A DNA stretch of 64,000 nt from positions 1-64,000 of the forward strand of contig CP017245.1 of NCBI GenBank assembly GCA_001765415.1. The letters run 5' to 3'. Of the stretch, positions 9,100-16,809 are shown piece after piece. Made by a program: the position numbers and the translations under genes. The first letter of the stretch is position 1. The number at the start of each line of letters is the position of its first letter. Under the pieces are notes generated by a model. It did not search any database. It worked only from the letters and a program-made list of their open reading frames with translations, and was not told where the DNA came from. This stretch comes from Candidatus Melainabacteria bacterium MEL.A1 (GTDB taxonomy: Bacteria; Cyanobacteriota; Vampirovibrionia; Gastranaerophilales; Gastranaerophilaceae).

Positions 9100-9466
9100 G
9101 CAACAAGGATTTTCAAATACGTTCAAAAACGCACGAAAGGGAATGCGTCTTGTAATTAAATCTGAAGTAAATATAAGAGTTCATTTTTGTATTGCGATGG
9201 CAGTTTTGGCGTTAGCATTTGTATTGAATTTTAGTGCTGAGAGAATGTGCATTTTGCTTTTGACGATTGCGTTTGTAATTGTTTCTGAAATGTTTAATTC
9301 GGCGATAGAATACTCTTTAGATGCCGTTTTTCATAACCGATATTCAAGATTGGTCGGTATGGCTAAGGATATTTCAGCAGGAGCGGTGATGTTTGCTTCT
9401 GTTGTTGCTATAGTTGTTGGAGTAATTCTCTTTGGCTCTGCGCTTTTGAAGTTGTTTGTTGGGTAG
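9086..9466 (+). CDS. dgkA: diacylglycerol/undecaprenol kinase DgkA
   Basis: A 126-residue integral membrane kinase, the usual size for DgkA. It has an amphipathic N-terminus (FSNTFKNARKGM), the motif SEVNIRVHF, and three hydrophobic spans. The active-site stretch SEMFNSAIEYSLDA (about 71-84) supplies the family Glu and Asn, and AKDISAGAV follows. In Gram-positives and in Cyanobacteria-type operons next to ybeY the enzyme often phosphorylates undecaprenol rather than diacylglycerol; the preference here is not readable. It is the last gene of the pgpH-ybeY-dgkA operon. Confidence 0.92.
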   Translation: MTKFKQQGFSNTFKNARKGMRLVIKSEVNIRVHFCIAMAVLALAFVLNFSAERMCILLLTIAFVIVSEMFNSAIEYSLDAVFHNRYSRLVGMAKDISAGAVMFASVVAIVVGVILFGSALLKLFVG

Positions 9467-9551
9467 ATAACAAGATGCAAAGTCTGTATCAAAATCTGCA
9501 GCATTAAGTGAAAAGTGAAACGTGAAAAGACCATAGCAAGGAAATTGTTTT

Positions 9552-9569
9552 CCTCCCTGAAGAGGGAGG
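9552..9569. repeat. short palindrome at the edge of the pseudopilin relic
   Basis: CCTCCCT (9552-9558) and AGGGAGG (9563-9569) form a 7-bp hairpin with loop GAAG. It resembles the CCCTC/GAGGG repeats at 44239 and at the ends of the 19.9 kb element. It lies just before the truncated pseudopilin at 9609-9872, so it may mark the break point. Confidence 0.45.
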
Positions 9570-9608
9570 TTAGGTGGGTGCTATCCCGTAGGGAAATTGA
9601 TGTTATAA

Positions 9609-9872
9609 TATTATGTTGGTTGTGATAATCTTTTTATTTCTTTAGTAACAGATATAAATGGACCTAAAGGACCAAACATATTGGGTAGAGATATGTTTGA
9701 TATGACGATTGATGTAAATGGAAATATTGATACAAGCGGTTATGAGCTTCCATTACCATTAACTCAAGAACAAAGAGAAAATGCTTTTCAAAATACCTGT
9801 ATTGCAGATAATACTTATTTTGGCGGTTGTTTTGGAAAAATCTTAAATGATAACTGGCAAATGAATTATTAA
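9609..9872 (+). pseudogene. 3' relic of a pseudopilin gene
   Basis: The frame from 9609 to the stop at 9872 encodes only the C-terminal part of the pseudopilin family: DINGPKGPN, GRDMF, the LPLTQEQRENAFQ segment and the ending GGCFGKILNDNWQMNY, nearly the same as the end of the gene at 287. The leader, FTLAEVL helix and first half of the mature domain are missing, and the frame is closed by TAA at 9606. No convincing start or ribosome site exists. Upstream sequence is a palindromic repeat. It may be a decayed copy, or a donor for gene conversion among paralogues. Confidence 0.8.
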
Positions 9873-9890
9873 TCAAAAAATATTTATAAT

Positions 9891-9940
9891 AACTAAAAAA
9901 GCTCCGTTCGGTTTTTCTGGTGTCGGGGCTTTTTAGTTTT
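9891..9940 (+). terminator. terminator after the pseudopilin relic
   Basis: AACTAAAAAAGCTCCG and CGGGGCTTTTTAGTTT form a long stem around a 17-nt loop, ending in a T run. Confidence 0.75.
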
Positions 9941-9972
9941 GTTTATTTTTATTTATGGTTTATGGGCGAGTT

Positions 9973-10176
9973 TTAGTTGTTGCTTAGTACAAGTCTAAGT
10001 GTTGCAAGATTTTTGATAGATAACATTGTGTGTTTGTTGTGTTGGTTTTCAGAAATATTAAAAATTCTAATAATTCTTTGGATTTCTTCCAAATCTTTTC
10101 TTGATTCAATCTTATAAACATTTTTAATAGGGTCTGAAACTACTGACATCAATGTATTTAATTCCTGTTCTTTCAT
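9973..10176 (-). CDS. small hypothetical protein (67 aa)
   Basis: Short charged, probably helical protein with no motif I recognise. It is kept because AGAGGA precedes the ATG at a normal distance, the frame has an ordinary codon bias, and the gene sits alone between a terminator and mazG. It starts MKEQELNTLMSVV and ends LATLRLVLSNN. No signal peptide or membrane span is visible. Confidence 0.6.
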   Translation of the reverse strand: MKEQELNTLMSVVSDPIKNVYKIESRKDLEEIQRIIRIFNISENQHNKHTMLSIKNLATLRLVLSNN

Positions 10177-10296
10177 AAAATCTTATCCTCTTTCCTGTAT
10201 ATTTATATAAAGGATTTTTTTATGTAGGAATTGCTTTTTTGATGTTATAGTTGTTTACATTTGTTAATAAACTCCGAAAATCATTGCGTGGTGTGA

Positions 10297-11064
10297 TTAT
10301 TTATCTAATGCTTTTTTGGCTTGTTTCCAAAGTTGGTCGTATTCTTCAAAGTTGTACTCAGAAAGAGGTTTTTGAGCCAATTCTTCCATTTTTCTAAATC
10401 TTTTCATAAATTTTTTATTTGCTTTTAATAGTGCTTGTTCTGCATCAATTTTGTTCCAGCGAGCGAGATTTACTATTGCAAAAAGTATATCACCCAATTC
10501 TTCTTCCATGTGCGATTGATCTTTTTCCGTTTCTGCCTCTTTAAATTCTGTTATTTCTGACTGAATACATTCATATAGAGAATTTTCATTCGGCCATTCA
10601 AAACCTTGTTTTACTGCTCGTTTACTGATTTTTTGCGCACTCATTAATGCTGCTTGAGATTTAGAAATCCCATCCATTGCAGATTTTCTATCTGTTTTTT
10701 CTTCTTTTTTTAATTTATCCCAATTATCAATTATATCTTGTGTTGAAGAAACTTTGGTGTTCCCAAAAACATGCGGGTGGCGGTGTATAAGTTTATTGTT
10801 TAATTCTTTTGCTACATCATCAAGATTAAACTCTCCGTTATCATCAGCGATTTGGGAATGTAAAAGTACTTGCAAAAGAACATCCCCCAATTCCTCTCTA
10901 AGGTTTGCAAGATCGCCTGCGTCAATTGCATCGACTGCCTCATAGGCTTCTTCTAGCATGTTCGATTTTAAAGAGTAATGTGTTTGCGCTCTATCCCACT
11001 CACAGCCGTGTTCTGAACGTAATATTCTAACTGTTTCTATTAATTTTTCTAAGTTTTTGTACAT
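10297..11064 (-). CDS. mazG: MazG nucleoside triphosphate pyrophosphohydrolase
   Basis: A 255-residue two-domain MazG, which hydrolyses (d)NTPs to monophosphate and pyrophosphate as a house-cleaning enzyme. It starts with WDRAQTHYSLK, followed by the metal-binding EExxE...ExGDVLLQ pattern (LEEAYE then REELGDVLLQ). The second MazG-like domain repeats EEELGDILFA near residue 210. Conserved HRHPHVFG and WDKLKKEEK are present. GTG 11070 is also possible; ATG 11064 was chosen because AGGTG lies 5 nt upstream. Confidence 0.92.
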   Translation of the reverse strand: MYKNLEKLIETVRILRSEHGCEWDRAQTHYSLKSNMLEEAYEAVDAIDAGDLANLREELGDVLLQVLLHSQIADDNGEFNLDDVAKELNNKLIHRHPHVFGNTKVSSTQDIIDNWDKLKKEEKTDRKSAMDGISKSQAALMSAQKISKRAVKQGFEWPNENSLYECIQSEITEFKEAETEKDQSHMEEELGDILFAIVNLARWNKIDAEQALLKANKKFMKRFRKMEELAQKPLSEYNFEEYDQLWKQAKKALDK

Positions 11065-11200
11065 ATTCACCTATCCCTTTTGCTAAATTTTACAACTAAA
11101 GTATAAGAAATTCAAACAATAATCCTCCAAAAGGTTGAGCAATAAATTTATGCCTGATGATATTCTTATAATGTCGATATTATACGAAAGGATATTTAGC

Positions 11201-11713
11201 ATGGCAAATTTATCAGTATCATCTATTCGTGAAAGAATTTTTAACACTAGTAAACACGAATCAGTAACACAGAGAAATTCATCAAATCCGTTTGCAGCAT
11301 CTTCTTTCAAAGGAAATGTTTTGACTGCTGACGTGTTTGAATCATCAAACAAAAAAGTGAACAATACCCCAAATTTCACAGGCAAATTGAAAGCTAGTGC
11401 TTTAGTTGGCTCTATTTCTGGTATTGGCGAAAAGTTCCAACACATGATTAATTCAGTTGTTGAATTTGGAAATAGAATTAAAGAAAATGTTGTAAATGGT
11501 TGGAATAAATTGAATAGTGTAGAAATTTCATTTACACCTGCAAAAGAAAAAGTTATTTCTATGTACAATTCAACAAAAGAAGTTTTGGGGACATCCGTAA
11601 CGGATTTAATCTCATCTAAGACATCTGCAAGATCAGTTGCAAAAATGGAAGATATGACAATGGCTAGACAAATGATGTCTGATAGCGTTGCAGCGTGGGA
11701 AGCAGCTGTATAG
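11201..11713 (+). CDS. hypothetical protein with FKG/FTG motifs
   Basis: A 170-residue protein of unknown function. The first 60 residues are Ser/Asn-rich and carry SSFKGN (about 34-39) and PNFTGK (about 57-62). These match the N-terminal F-x-(A/G) motif at the start of several other proteins in this window. The middle is amphipathic helix. No Sec signal or membrane span is evident. ATG 11201 has AAAGGA 8-9 nt upstream, so the longer frame from 11135 is rejected. The gene at 11727 follows 13 nt later and is probably co-transcribed. Confidence 0.65.
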   Translation: MANLSVSSIRERIFNTSKHESVTQRNSSNPFAASSFKGNVLTADVFESSNKKVNNTPNFTGKLKASALVGSISGIGEKFQHMINSVVEFGNRIKENVVNGWNKLNSVEISFTPAKEKVISMYNSTKEVLGTSVTDLISSKTSARSVAKMEDMTMARQMMSDSVAAWEAAV

Positions 11714-11726
11714 AGGAGGAATATAA

Positions 11727-12098
11727 ATGGTAGATAAAAAAATCGTAAGAGATGTGACAAATATAATTGAGGGTTTAGGAAGAAACGAAAACCCTGAAAC
11801 TATTTCAATTTTGGAAGATGTTGGAACAAATTCTAAAATTGATGCAATCAGAGAAATGACTTCTCGTGCATTGGTTAAGAAAAATATGCATGATTCATTG
11901 AATATTGTAATTTCTAACAAAGGGAAAGGTATCAATGATATGTCAACAGTTGTTGCAATGAGTACAATTAACGAATTGTTATCATTGAACGACAAAGCTG
12001 AAGCTATCAGAATTTTGGAAGATACAGTTGAAAATCATTCTGATGAAGAAGTAAGAGATAACGCTCGTTCTGTAAAAGCATTAATGGCTCTTTCATAG
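11727..12098 (+). CDS. small HEAT-like helical protein (123 aa)
   Basis: A 123-residue all-helical protein. The repeating ~38-residue pattern (for example IRILEDTVENHSDEEVRDNARSV reduced to helix-turn-helix with a conserved Asp-Ala-Arg) suggests one to three HEAT-like units, which are usually protein-binding. A strong GAGGAGG ribosome site lies ahead of ATG 11727. It follows the FKG-motif gene and is closed by a terminator. Family assignment is by pattern only; partner unknown. Confidence 0.65.
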   Translation: MVDKKIVRDVTNIIEGLGRNENPETISILEDVGTNSKIDAIREMTSRALVKKNMHDSLNIVISNKGKGINDMSTVVAMSTINELLSLNDKAEAIRILEDTVENHSDEEVRDNARSVKALMALS

Positions 12099-12142
12099 GA
12101 CAAGCAAAGCAAATATATTAAATTTGCCAGATTTTATATATT

Positions 12143-12170
12143 AAAAATCGCCTGATAAAGGCGATTTTTT
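12143..12170 (+). terminator. rho-independent terminator
   Basis: AAAAATCGCC, loop TGATAAA, GGCGATTTTTT. It ends the 11201-12098 operon. Confidence 0.9.
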
Positions 12171-12195
12171 AATACTCTGTCGATGAGTAAACAAA

Positions 12196-12225
12196 TTGAC
12201 TAAAGAGTTCAATTTATGCTATTCT
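12196..12225 (+). promoter_or_regulatory. promoter of the PadR gene, predicted leaderless
   Basis: TTGACT (12196-12201) and TATTCT (12220-12225) are 18 nt apart. The expected transcription start, about 7 nt after the -10, coincides with ATG 12232, and no ribosome site is visible. The mRNA may therefore be leaderless or nearly so. Confidence 0.5.
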
Positions 12226-12243
12226 TAGTGTATGATTGAACTC
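12205..12243. promoter_or_regulatory. perfect 9-bp inverted repeat, candidate PadR operator
   Basis: GAGTTCAAT (12205-12213) and ATTGAACTC (12235-12243) are perfectly complementary and flank the -10 box and the start codon with a 21-nt centre. This fits an operator for autoregulation by the PadR protein encoded immediately downstream. An RNA hairpin is less likely because the left arm lies upstream of the predicted start site. Confidence 0.55.
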
Positions 12244-12756
12244 TTAATTTTATATGTTCTGCTAAAACGAGATTTGACAATGTATTCGGTGCAAAAAAGA
12301 ATAATTGAAAACTTTGCTCCGTTTACAAAACCTAGTTTTGGCGCTTTGAAACCAGCTCTTCGTCGTTTGGAAGAAAAAGAGTGCTTGACTTCTCGCAAAA
12401 TGATGTCCGATGGAGGGAAATTGTCTGTTTATTATGAAATTTCAAAGAGTGGAATTTCTGAATTGAAACGCTTGATATTAGAAGATTTGAGTGATAATCC
12501 ATTACAATTTTTGTCAAATGCAAGAGCAAAATTATGTTGTGCAGATTGTCTAAATTCAGAAGAACGAACAAGGTTATTTTTCTCTGTAAAATCGAGAGCT
12601 ATGCAGTTTAAAACATTTTGCCAAAATGTTTTAGATGACGAGTATAATCATATAAGTTTTTATCAAAAAGTCGTTGTAGATAATGCGATGTGTGAGTTTT
12701 CAAATTTGATTAATATTATAGAAGGTTTGGAGAAAGACAATGCCCGCAATAGTTAG
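12232..12756 (+). CDS. PadR family transcriptional regulator
   Basis: A 174-residue PadR protein: an N-terminal winged helix (about 1-85) plus a C-terminal helical dimerisation part, as in the Vir_act_alpha_C-type members. Family marks are the hydrophobic LLILYVLLKRDLTMYSV start, the PSFGALKPALRRLEEKE recognition region and the YYEISKSGISELKR wing. The ligand is unknown. The next gene begins 17 nt before this one stops, so the regulator and the DUF512 protein are translationally coupled. A perfect inverted repeat overlaps the start (12205-12243). Confidence 0.85.
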   Translation: MIELLILYVLLKRDLTMYSVQKRIIENFAPFTKPSFGALKPALRRLEEKECLTSRKMMSDGGKLSVYYEISKSGISELKRLILEDLSDNPLQFLSNARAKLCCADCLNSEERTRLFFSVKSRAMQFKTFCQNVLDDEYNHISFYQKVVVDNAMCEFSNLINIIEGLEKDNARNS

Positions 12757-14008
12757 TTCGGTTGTAAAAGGTTCTATTGCTGAGGAATTGGAAATTCAAG
12801 CTGGAGATGAGGTTGTATCAATTGATGATAGCAAAATGCTTGATATGATTGATTATAACTTTTTGTGCAAATCTGATTTGTTGACAATTGAAATAAAAAA
12901 AATAAATGGTGAAGTTGAAGTTATTGAATTGGAAAAGGATTATGATGAGGATTTGGGGATTGTCTTTGAAAGTGCTGTTTTTGACAGAATAAAACCTTGT
13001 TTAAATCATTGTATTTTCTGTTTTGTTGATCAACAACCAAAAGGTTTGCGTGATACTTTATATGTAAAAGATGATGATTATAGGTTGTCCTATTTGCAGG
13101 GAACTTATATAACTTTGACTAACCTTACAGACAAAGATAGAGATAGAATTAAAAGAATGCGTTTAGGGCCGTTTTATGTTTCGGTTCATACTACAAATCC
13201 TGATTTGAGGGTGAAAATGTTAAGAAATCCTAATGCAGGTAAGGCTTTGGACAACTTGCAGTGGTTTAGAAAAAATAAAATTCCTTTTCATGCGCAAATA
13301 GTTCTTTGTCCCGGAATTAATGATGGAAAAGAATTAGAGCGAACATTGACAGATTTGGCGAAATTGAAAAATACAGTTCTGTCTGTTGCGATTGTTCCTG
13401 TTGGGATAACGCAGTTTAGAGAAGAAAGTCTTAAACAGGTTGATAAAAAATGTGCGGAGCAAGTTTTGGATATTGCTTCTAAATTTAAAAGGGTTTGTTG
13501 CTCGGATGAATTCTTTTTACTTGCTGAAAGGGATATTCCGCCGGCTAAATATTACGGAAACTTTAATCAGTTGGATGATGGAGTTGGCTCTTTAAGAATG
13601 CTTTTAGAAGATTTTAAATCTCGAGAATTACCGAAAGCTATTGAAAAACCTTTAAAAATTTCTTTTGCAACTGGAGTTGCAGCAGTTTATGCAATTGAAA
13701 GAATTGCCAAAAAATTGAATAAAATAAAAAATTTGAGAGTGTCTGTAAATCCTGTGAAATCAAATTATTGGGGAAAAGATATTACGGTTTCTGGGTTAAT
13801 TACGACAGATGATTTGATTAGAACGGTTAAAGATATTGACGTTGATTTGGTTATAATTCCATCAGTTATGCTAAAACCTTATTCTGAAACCTTTTTGGAT
13901 GGTAAGACATTGTCTTATGTAAAAGAGAAAACAGGGAAAAAGTTCTTTGTTATTAAAGAAGTTTATTCAACAAAAGAGTTAACAGATTATTTATGGACAC
14001 TTGAATAA
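12740..14008 (+). CDS. DUF512 PDZ/radical-SAM-like Fe-S protein
   Basis: A 422-residue protein of the family described as a putative Fe-S oxidoreductase, widespread in Cyanobacteria and Clostridia. It has an N-terminal PDZ-like domain (about 1-75), then a CxxxCxxC cluster motif (CLNHCIFC, about residues 92-99) typical of radical-SAM-type iron-sulfur binding, a conserved FVDQQPKGLR and a C-terminal DUF512 region. Length is close to the family norm. The substrate is not known for any member. It is coupled to the padR gene by overlap. The promoter of the next pseudopilin overlaps its last codons. Confidence 0.85.
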   Translation: MPAIVSSVVKGSIAEELEIQAGDEVVSIDDSKMLDMIDYNFLCKSDLLTIEIKKINGEVEVIELEKDYDEDLGIVFESAVFDRIKPCLNHCIFCFVDQQPKGLRDTLYVKDDDYRLSYLQGTYITLTNLTDKDRDRIKRMRLGPFYVSVHTTNPDLRVKMLRNPNAGKALDNLQWFRKNKIPFHAQIVLCPGINDGKELERTLTDLAKLKNTVLSVAIVPVGITQFREESLKQVDKKCAEQVLDIASKFKRVCCSDEFFLLAERDIPPAKYYGNFNQLDDGVGSLRMLLEDFKSRELPKAIEKPLKISFATGVAAVYAIERIAKKLNKIKNLRVSVNPVKSNYWGKDITVSGLITTDDLIRTVKDIDVDLVIIPSVMLKPYSETFLDGKTLSYVKEKTGKKFFVIKEVYSTKELTDYLWTLE

Positions 14009-14028
14009 CTAAAAAAATATGTTATAAT
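14001..14028 (+). promoter_or_regulatory. candidate promoter of the 14.1 kb pseudopilin
   Basis: TTGAAT (14001-14006) and TATAAT (14023-14028), 16 nt apart, overlapping the stop region of the DUF512 gene. AAGGAG (14078-14083) precedes TTG 14091. Confidence 0.5.
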
Positions 14029-14115
14029 AAAATTATATAGTTAAAATTCTTGTTTATGAGAGATTAGGAAATTATTTAAGGAGAAGTATATTGGAAGTTA
14101 TTTAAAGGATTTACG

Positions 14116-14739
14116 TTGGCAGAGGTTCTGATTACTCTTGGTATTATCGGTGTTGTTGCGGCTCTAACCATGCCGGCTTTAGTTGCAAGTTACAAAAAAC
14201 AAGAGGCTGTTTCTAAGTTGAAAAAATCTTATACAATGGTCGCACAAGCCCTAAAAATGTCAGAACTTGACAACGGAGAATTTCAATATTGGGATAAGGG
14301 TAGGGATGCAAATGCGTATTTAGAAAAATTTTGGCTACCTTATTTTAAATCAATAAAAGTTTGTAAAACATATCAAGAATGTGGTTATGAAAGCAATAAG
14401 CCATGGTATATGTTGAGTGGCAGGCTTAATGATTGGAAAGTTGTTGATAGTGGAAAGCGAATTCCATTTATGACAAGTGACGGTTTTTTGTACAATATGT
14501 CTATGGATACTGACGATGCAAGAATTTTTATTGATATAAATGGTGCAAAACCGCCTAATATGACGGGAAAAGATTTGTTTATATTTGTAATAACAGATAA
14601 AGGAATTTTCCCTAGAGAGTATGACCAACCTGAAGATGTAATCAATACGAATTGTAAACGAAGAAATTCAAACGGATATTCTTGTGCCGCTAAGATTATG
14701 CGTGATGGATGGGAGATGAAAAGCGATTATCCGTGGTAA
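14116..14739 (+). CDS. pseudopilin-like protein with out-of-frame start
   Basis: Pseudopilin family member; the frame is open from 14080 and encodes FKG|FTLAEVLITLG, a hydrophobic helix, DINGAKPPN and a C-terminal GWEMKSDYPW. There is no ATG, GTG or TTG in frame before the cleavage site; the first is TTG 14116, inside the conserved FTLAEVL. The expected start is TTG 14091, 7 nt after AAGGAG, but it reads into a stop after four codons. Removing one G from the GG at 14093-14094 would give a short normal leader (M-K-L-F-K-G|F). So either a one-base frameshift has silenced the gene, or an unusual start is used. The mature part is intact, suggesting a recent event. Confidence 0.7.
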   Translation: MAEVLITLGIIGVVAALTMPALVASYKKQEAVSKLKKSYTMVAQALKMSELDNGEFQYWDKGRDANAYLEKFWLPYFKSIKVCKTYQECGYESNKPWYMLSGRLNDWKVVDSGKRIPFMTSDGFLYNMSMDTDDARIFIDINGAKPPNMTGKDLFIFVITDKGIFPREYDQPEDVINTNCKRRNSNGYSCAAKIMRDGWEMKSDYPW

Positions 14740-14743
14740 TGTT

Positions 14744-14783
14744 AAACTAAAAGAGCTGGTTTTTTATTCCAGCTCTTTTGGTT
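14744..14783. terminator. bidirectional terminator
   Basis: AAACTAAAAGAGCTGG, loop TTTTTTATT, CCAGCTCTTTTGGTTT. It lies between the convergent pseudopilin and aminotransferase genes and can serve both. Confidence 0.85.
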
Positions 14784-14801
14784 TGTAATAATTTATAGAG
14801 T

Positions 14802-16052
14802 TTATTCAAAAGTAAAACCGTCGGCTTTAAATCTATCGATAACCTCTTGTAATTGTTCGTCTGAACATACGTAAGATAATCTAAAGAAACCTTCTCCGTG
14901 ATCTCCGAAAGCATTTCCCGGAACCAGTACAACACCGGACTTTTTCAATACATCTTCGCAGAATTTGAATGCTGAAGTATATTTTTTTGGAATCGGTAGC
15001 CACAAGTAGAATGTTGTATGCGGAACAGTTTTTTCGTCAATATTCCAACCCAATTCTTTAAAACCTTTTACCATAATAGCTTGTTTGCGTGCATAACCTT
15101 TATTGCCTTCTTCAATATATTTGTCACCTTCTTCGGAATTTAGAATTTCTGCGCAAGCTTTTTGCAATGCTTTAAAGATACCGTTGTCAAGAGTTGATTT
15201 GCCTTTTCCAAATCTTTGAATAACGTCTTTGTTTCCACAAACCCAACCTAGACGCCAACCGGTAACGGCATAAGGTTTTGAAAAACTGTAAAATTCAATA
15301 CCGATGTCTTTAGCACCTTCAAGTTCAAAAATACTGAAAGGTTTTTCATCTTCTGCAAAGTAAATATCAGCATAAGCAGCATCTGATGCCAACAAAATGT
15401 CGTGTTTTTTACAGAAATTGATTACGGATTGAACATATTCTTTAGTTGTAGAAATTCCCATTGGGTTGTTAGGGAAGTTTATAAATAAAGCTTTGATATT
15501 TTCTGCTTTGTAGCCATCTTTGATGATTTGATTATAAATAGCTTCTACATCAGGTTTAAAATCGTTTTCTTTTGTCAAAGGCATAGGATAAGCTTTAGCC
15601 CCAGAGCATTTTACAAATTGCAAATATGATGCGTAGCAAGGATCAGGTACCATGATTACGTCTTTTTCAAATTCTTCGTGTTTTGGAGTTGTGATAAAAC
15701 GAACCAAGTTCGCAATTCCTTCTTTTGAACCAACAAGTGAGAAGATTTCTGTTTCGGGATCTAATTCAACTCCAAAACGATTTTTCATTCTTGTTGCAAT
15801 TGCTTTTCTTAAATAAGGTTCGCCTTTTGGTGTTGAATACATGTGAATTCCATCTTCATCCAAAATTTCTTTTAGTCTGTCAATTAGTGCTTTTGGCGGG
15901 TTTGCAGTTGGTGCGCCCATAGATAATGAAATTGGCGCTCTGTTTCTTGCAGTTAATTCGTCTTTTAATTTTGCAGTCTGTTCTTTTAATTTGAACATAA
16001 TGTAAGTGTCTAGTGACATTACTTCTTCATTAAATAATCTTTCTATATCCAT
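14802..16052 (-). CDS. class I/II PLP-dependent aminotransferase (AspC/DapL-like)
   Basis: A 416-residue fold-type I aminotransferase. The PLP lysine motif SFSKPYAVTGWRLGW is clear, as are the NFPNNPMG substrate/cofactor segment, the SDAAYADIYF Asp-Tyr pair and the C-terminal FFRLSYVC arginine region. Family members transaminate aspartate or make LL-diaminopimelate; I cannot separate these by eye. LL-DAP aminotransferase would fit a cyanobacterial relative lacking the succinylase route. AAGGA lies 6 nt ahead of the ATG. It is the last gene after mlaE-mlaF (gaps of 18 and 13 nt) although it has no obvious lipid role. Confidence 0.88.
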   Translation of the reverse strand: MDIERLFNEEVMSLDTYIMFKLKEQTAKLKDELTARNRAPISLSMGAPTANPPKALIDRLKEILDEDGIHMYSTPKGEPYLRKAIATRMKNRFGVELDPETEIFSLVGSKEGIANLVRFITTPKHEEFEKDVIMVPDPCYASYLQFVKCSGAKAYPMPLTKENDFKPDVEAIYNQIIKDGYKAENIKALFINFPNNPMGISTTKEYVQSVINFCKKHDILLASDAAYADIYFAEDEKPFSIFELEGAKDIGIEFYSFSKPYAVTGWRLGWVCGNKDVIQRFGKGKSTLDNGIFKALQKACAEILNSEEGDKYIEEGNKGYARKQAIMVKGFKELGWNIDEKTVPHTTFYLWLPIPKKYTSAFKFCEDVLKKSGVVLVPGNAFGDHGEGFFRLSYVCSDEQLQEVIDRFKADGFTFE

Positions 16053-16065
16053 ATTCTTATCCTTT

Positions 16066-16791
16066 TTAATTTTCTGCTATCATTTGCATCGGACCTTCCA
16101 AAGATGCTGTAACAAACTGTTTTGTATAAGGAGTATTTTGTTTTAACATATCTTCGGGAGTTCCTGCATAAACTATTTTACCGTCATAAAGCATTATAAC
16201 TTTGTTTGCGGTTCTTTGAATTGTTGACATTTGGTGAGTTACTACGATTGATGCTGCATGTGTTTCTTCTTTCAGTCTAACAATATAATCTTCTATCAAT
16301 GTTGAAGAAATCGGATCTAATCCGGCTGTTGGTTCATCATAAAGAATTGTATTTGGGGCGGTAACAATAGCTCGGGCAAAACTTACACGTTTTTGCATTC
16401 CACCAGAAAGTTCTGATGGATATTGCCCTTCAATACCTTTAAGTCCAACCAATTCCAACTTTTCAGAAACAATATTTCGAATTTCTTTTTCTGAATATTT
16501 GTTCCTCAAATCTTTTCGTTCGTGTAGTGCAAAGGCAATATTATCGGCAACTGTCAGAGAATCAAATAGTGCTGAATATTGAAAAACCATTGCAATATCG
16601 CCTTTTGAGGTGATAATTTCGCCGCTATCTTGTTTTAAAAGACCGCAGATAAGTTTTAAAATAGTACTTTTTCCAGAACCTGAAAAGCCAACAACTGCTA
16701 GAGTTTCTCCATCTTCAACTTTGAATGAAATATTGTCTATAACACGTCTTTCATCGAATGTTTTTATTAAATTTTTAACTTCAATACTCAT
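16066..16791 (-). CDS. mlaF: MlaF-like ABC transporter ATPase
   Basis: A 241-residue ATP-binding subunit for the MlaE permease, part of a phospholipid or lipid-trafficking ABC system across the envelope. Walker A GFSGSGKST (about 35-43), Q-loop VFQYSALF, signature ELSGGMQKR, Walker B ILYDEPTAGLDP and switch His in VVTHQM are all present. The FDSLTVADNIAF stretch is typical of MlaF. It starts 18 nt after mlaE. No MCE (MlaD) gene is adjacent, so the substrate-binding partner must be elsewhere. Confidence 0.88.
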   Translation of the reverse strand: MSIEVKNLIKTFDERRVIDNISFKVEDGETLAVVGFSGSGKSTILKLICGLLKQDSGEIITSKGDIAMVFQYSALFDSLTVADNIAFALHERKDLRNKYSEKEIRNIVSEKLELVGLKGIEGQYPSELSGGMQKRVSFARAIVTAPNTILYDEPTAGLDPISSTLIEDYIVRLKEETHAASIVVTHQMSTIQRTANKVIMLYDGKIVYAGTPEDMLKQNTPYTKQFVTASLEGPMQMIAEN

Positions 16792-16809
16792 AGTTTTTAT
16801 TTTACCTCT

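Noticed and set aside
11633..11995. Minus-strand frames over 11083-11995
   Set aside because: Overlap two plus-strand genes with good ribosome sites; the antisense products are low-complexity Phe/Leu/Ile-rich.
14091..14105. A short peptide gene from TTG 14091
   Set aside because: Only four codons; better read as a frameshifted pseudopilin leader.
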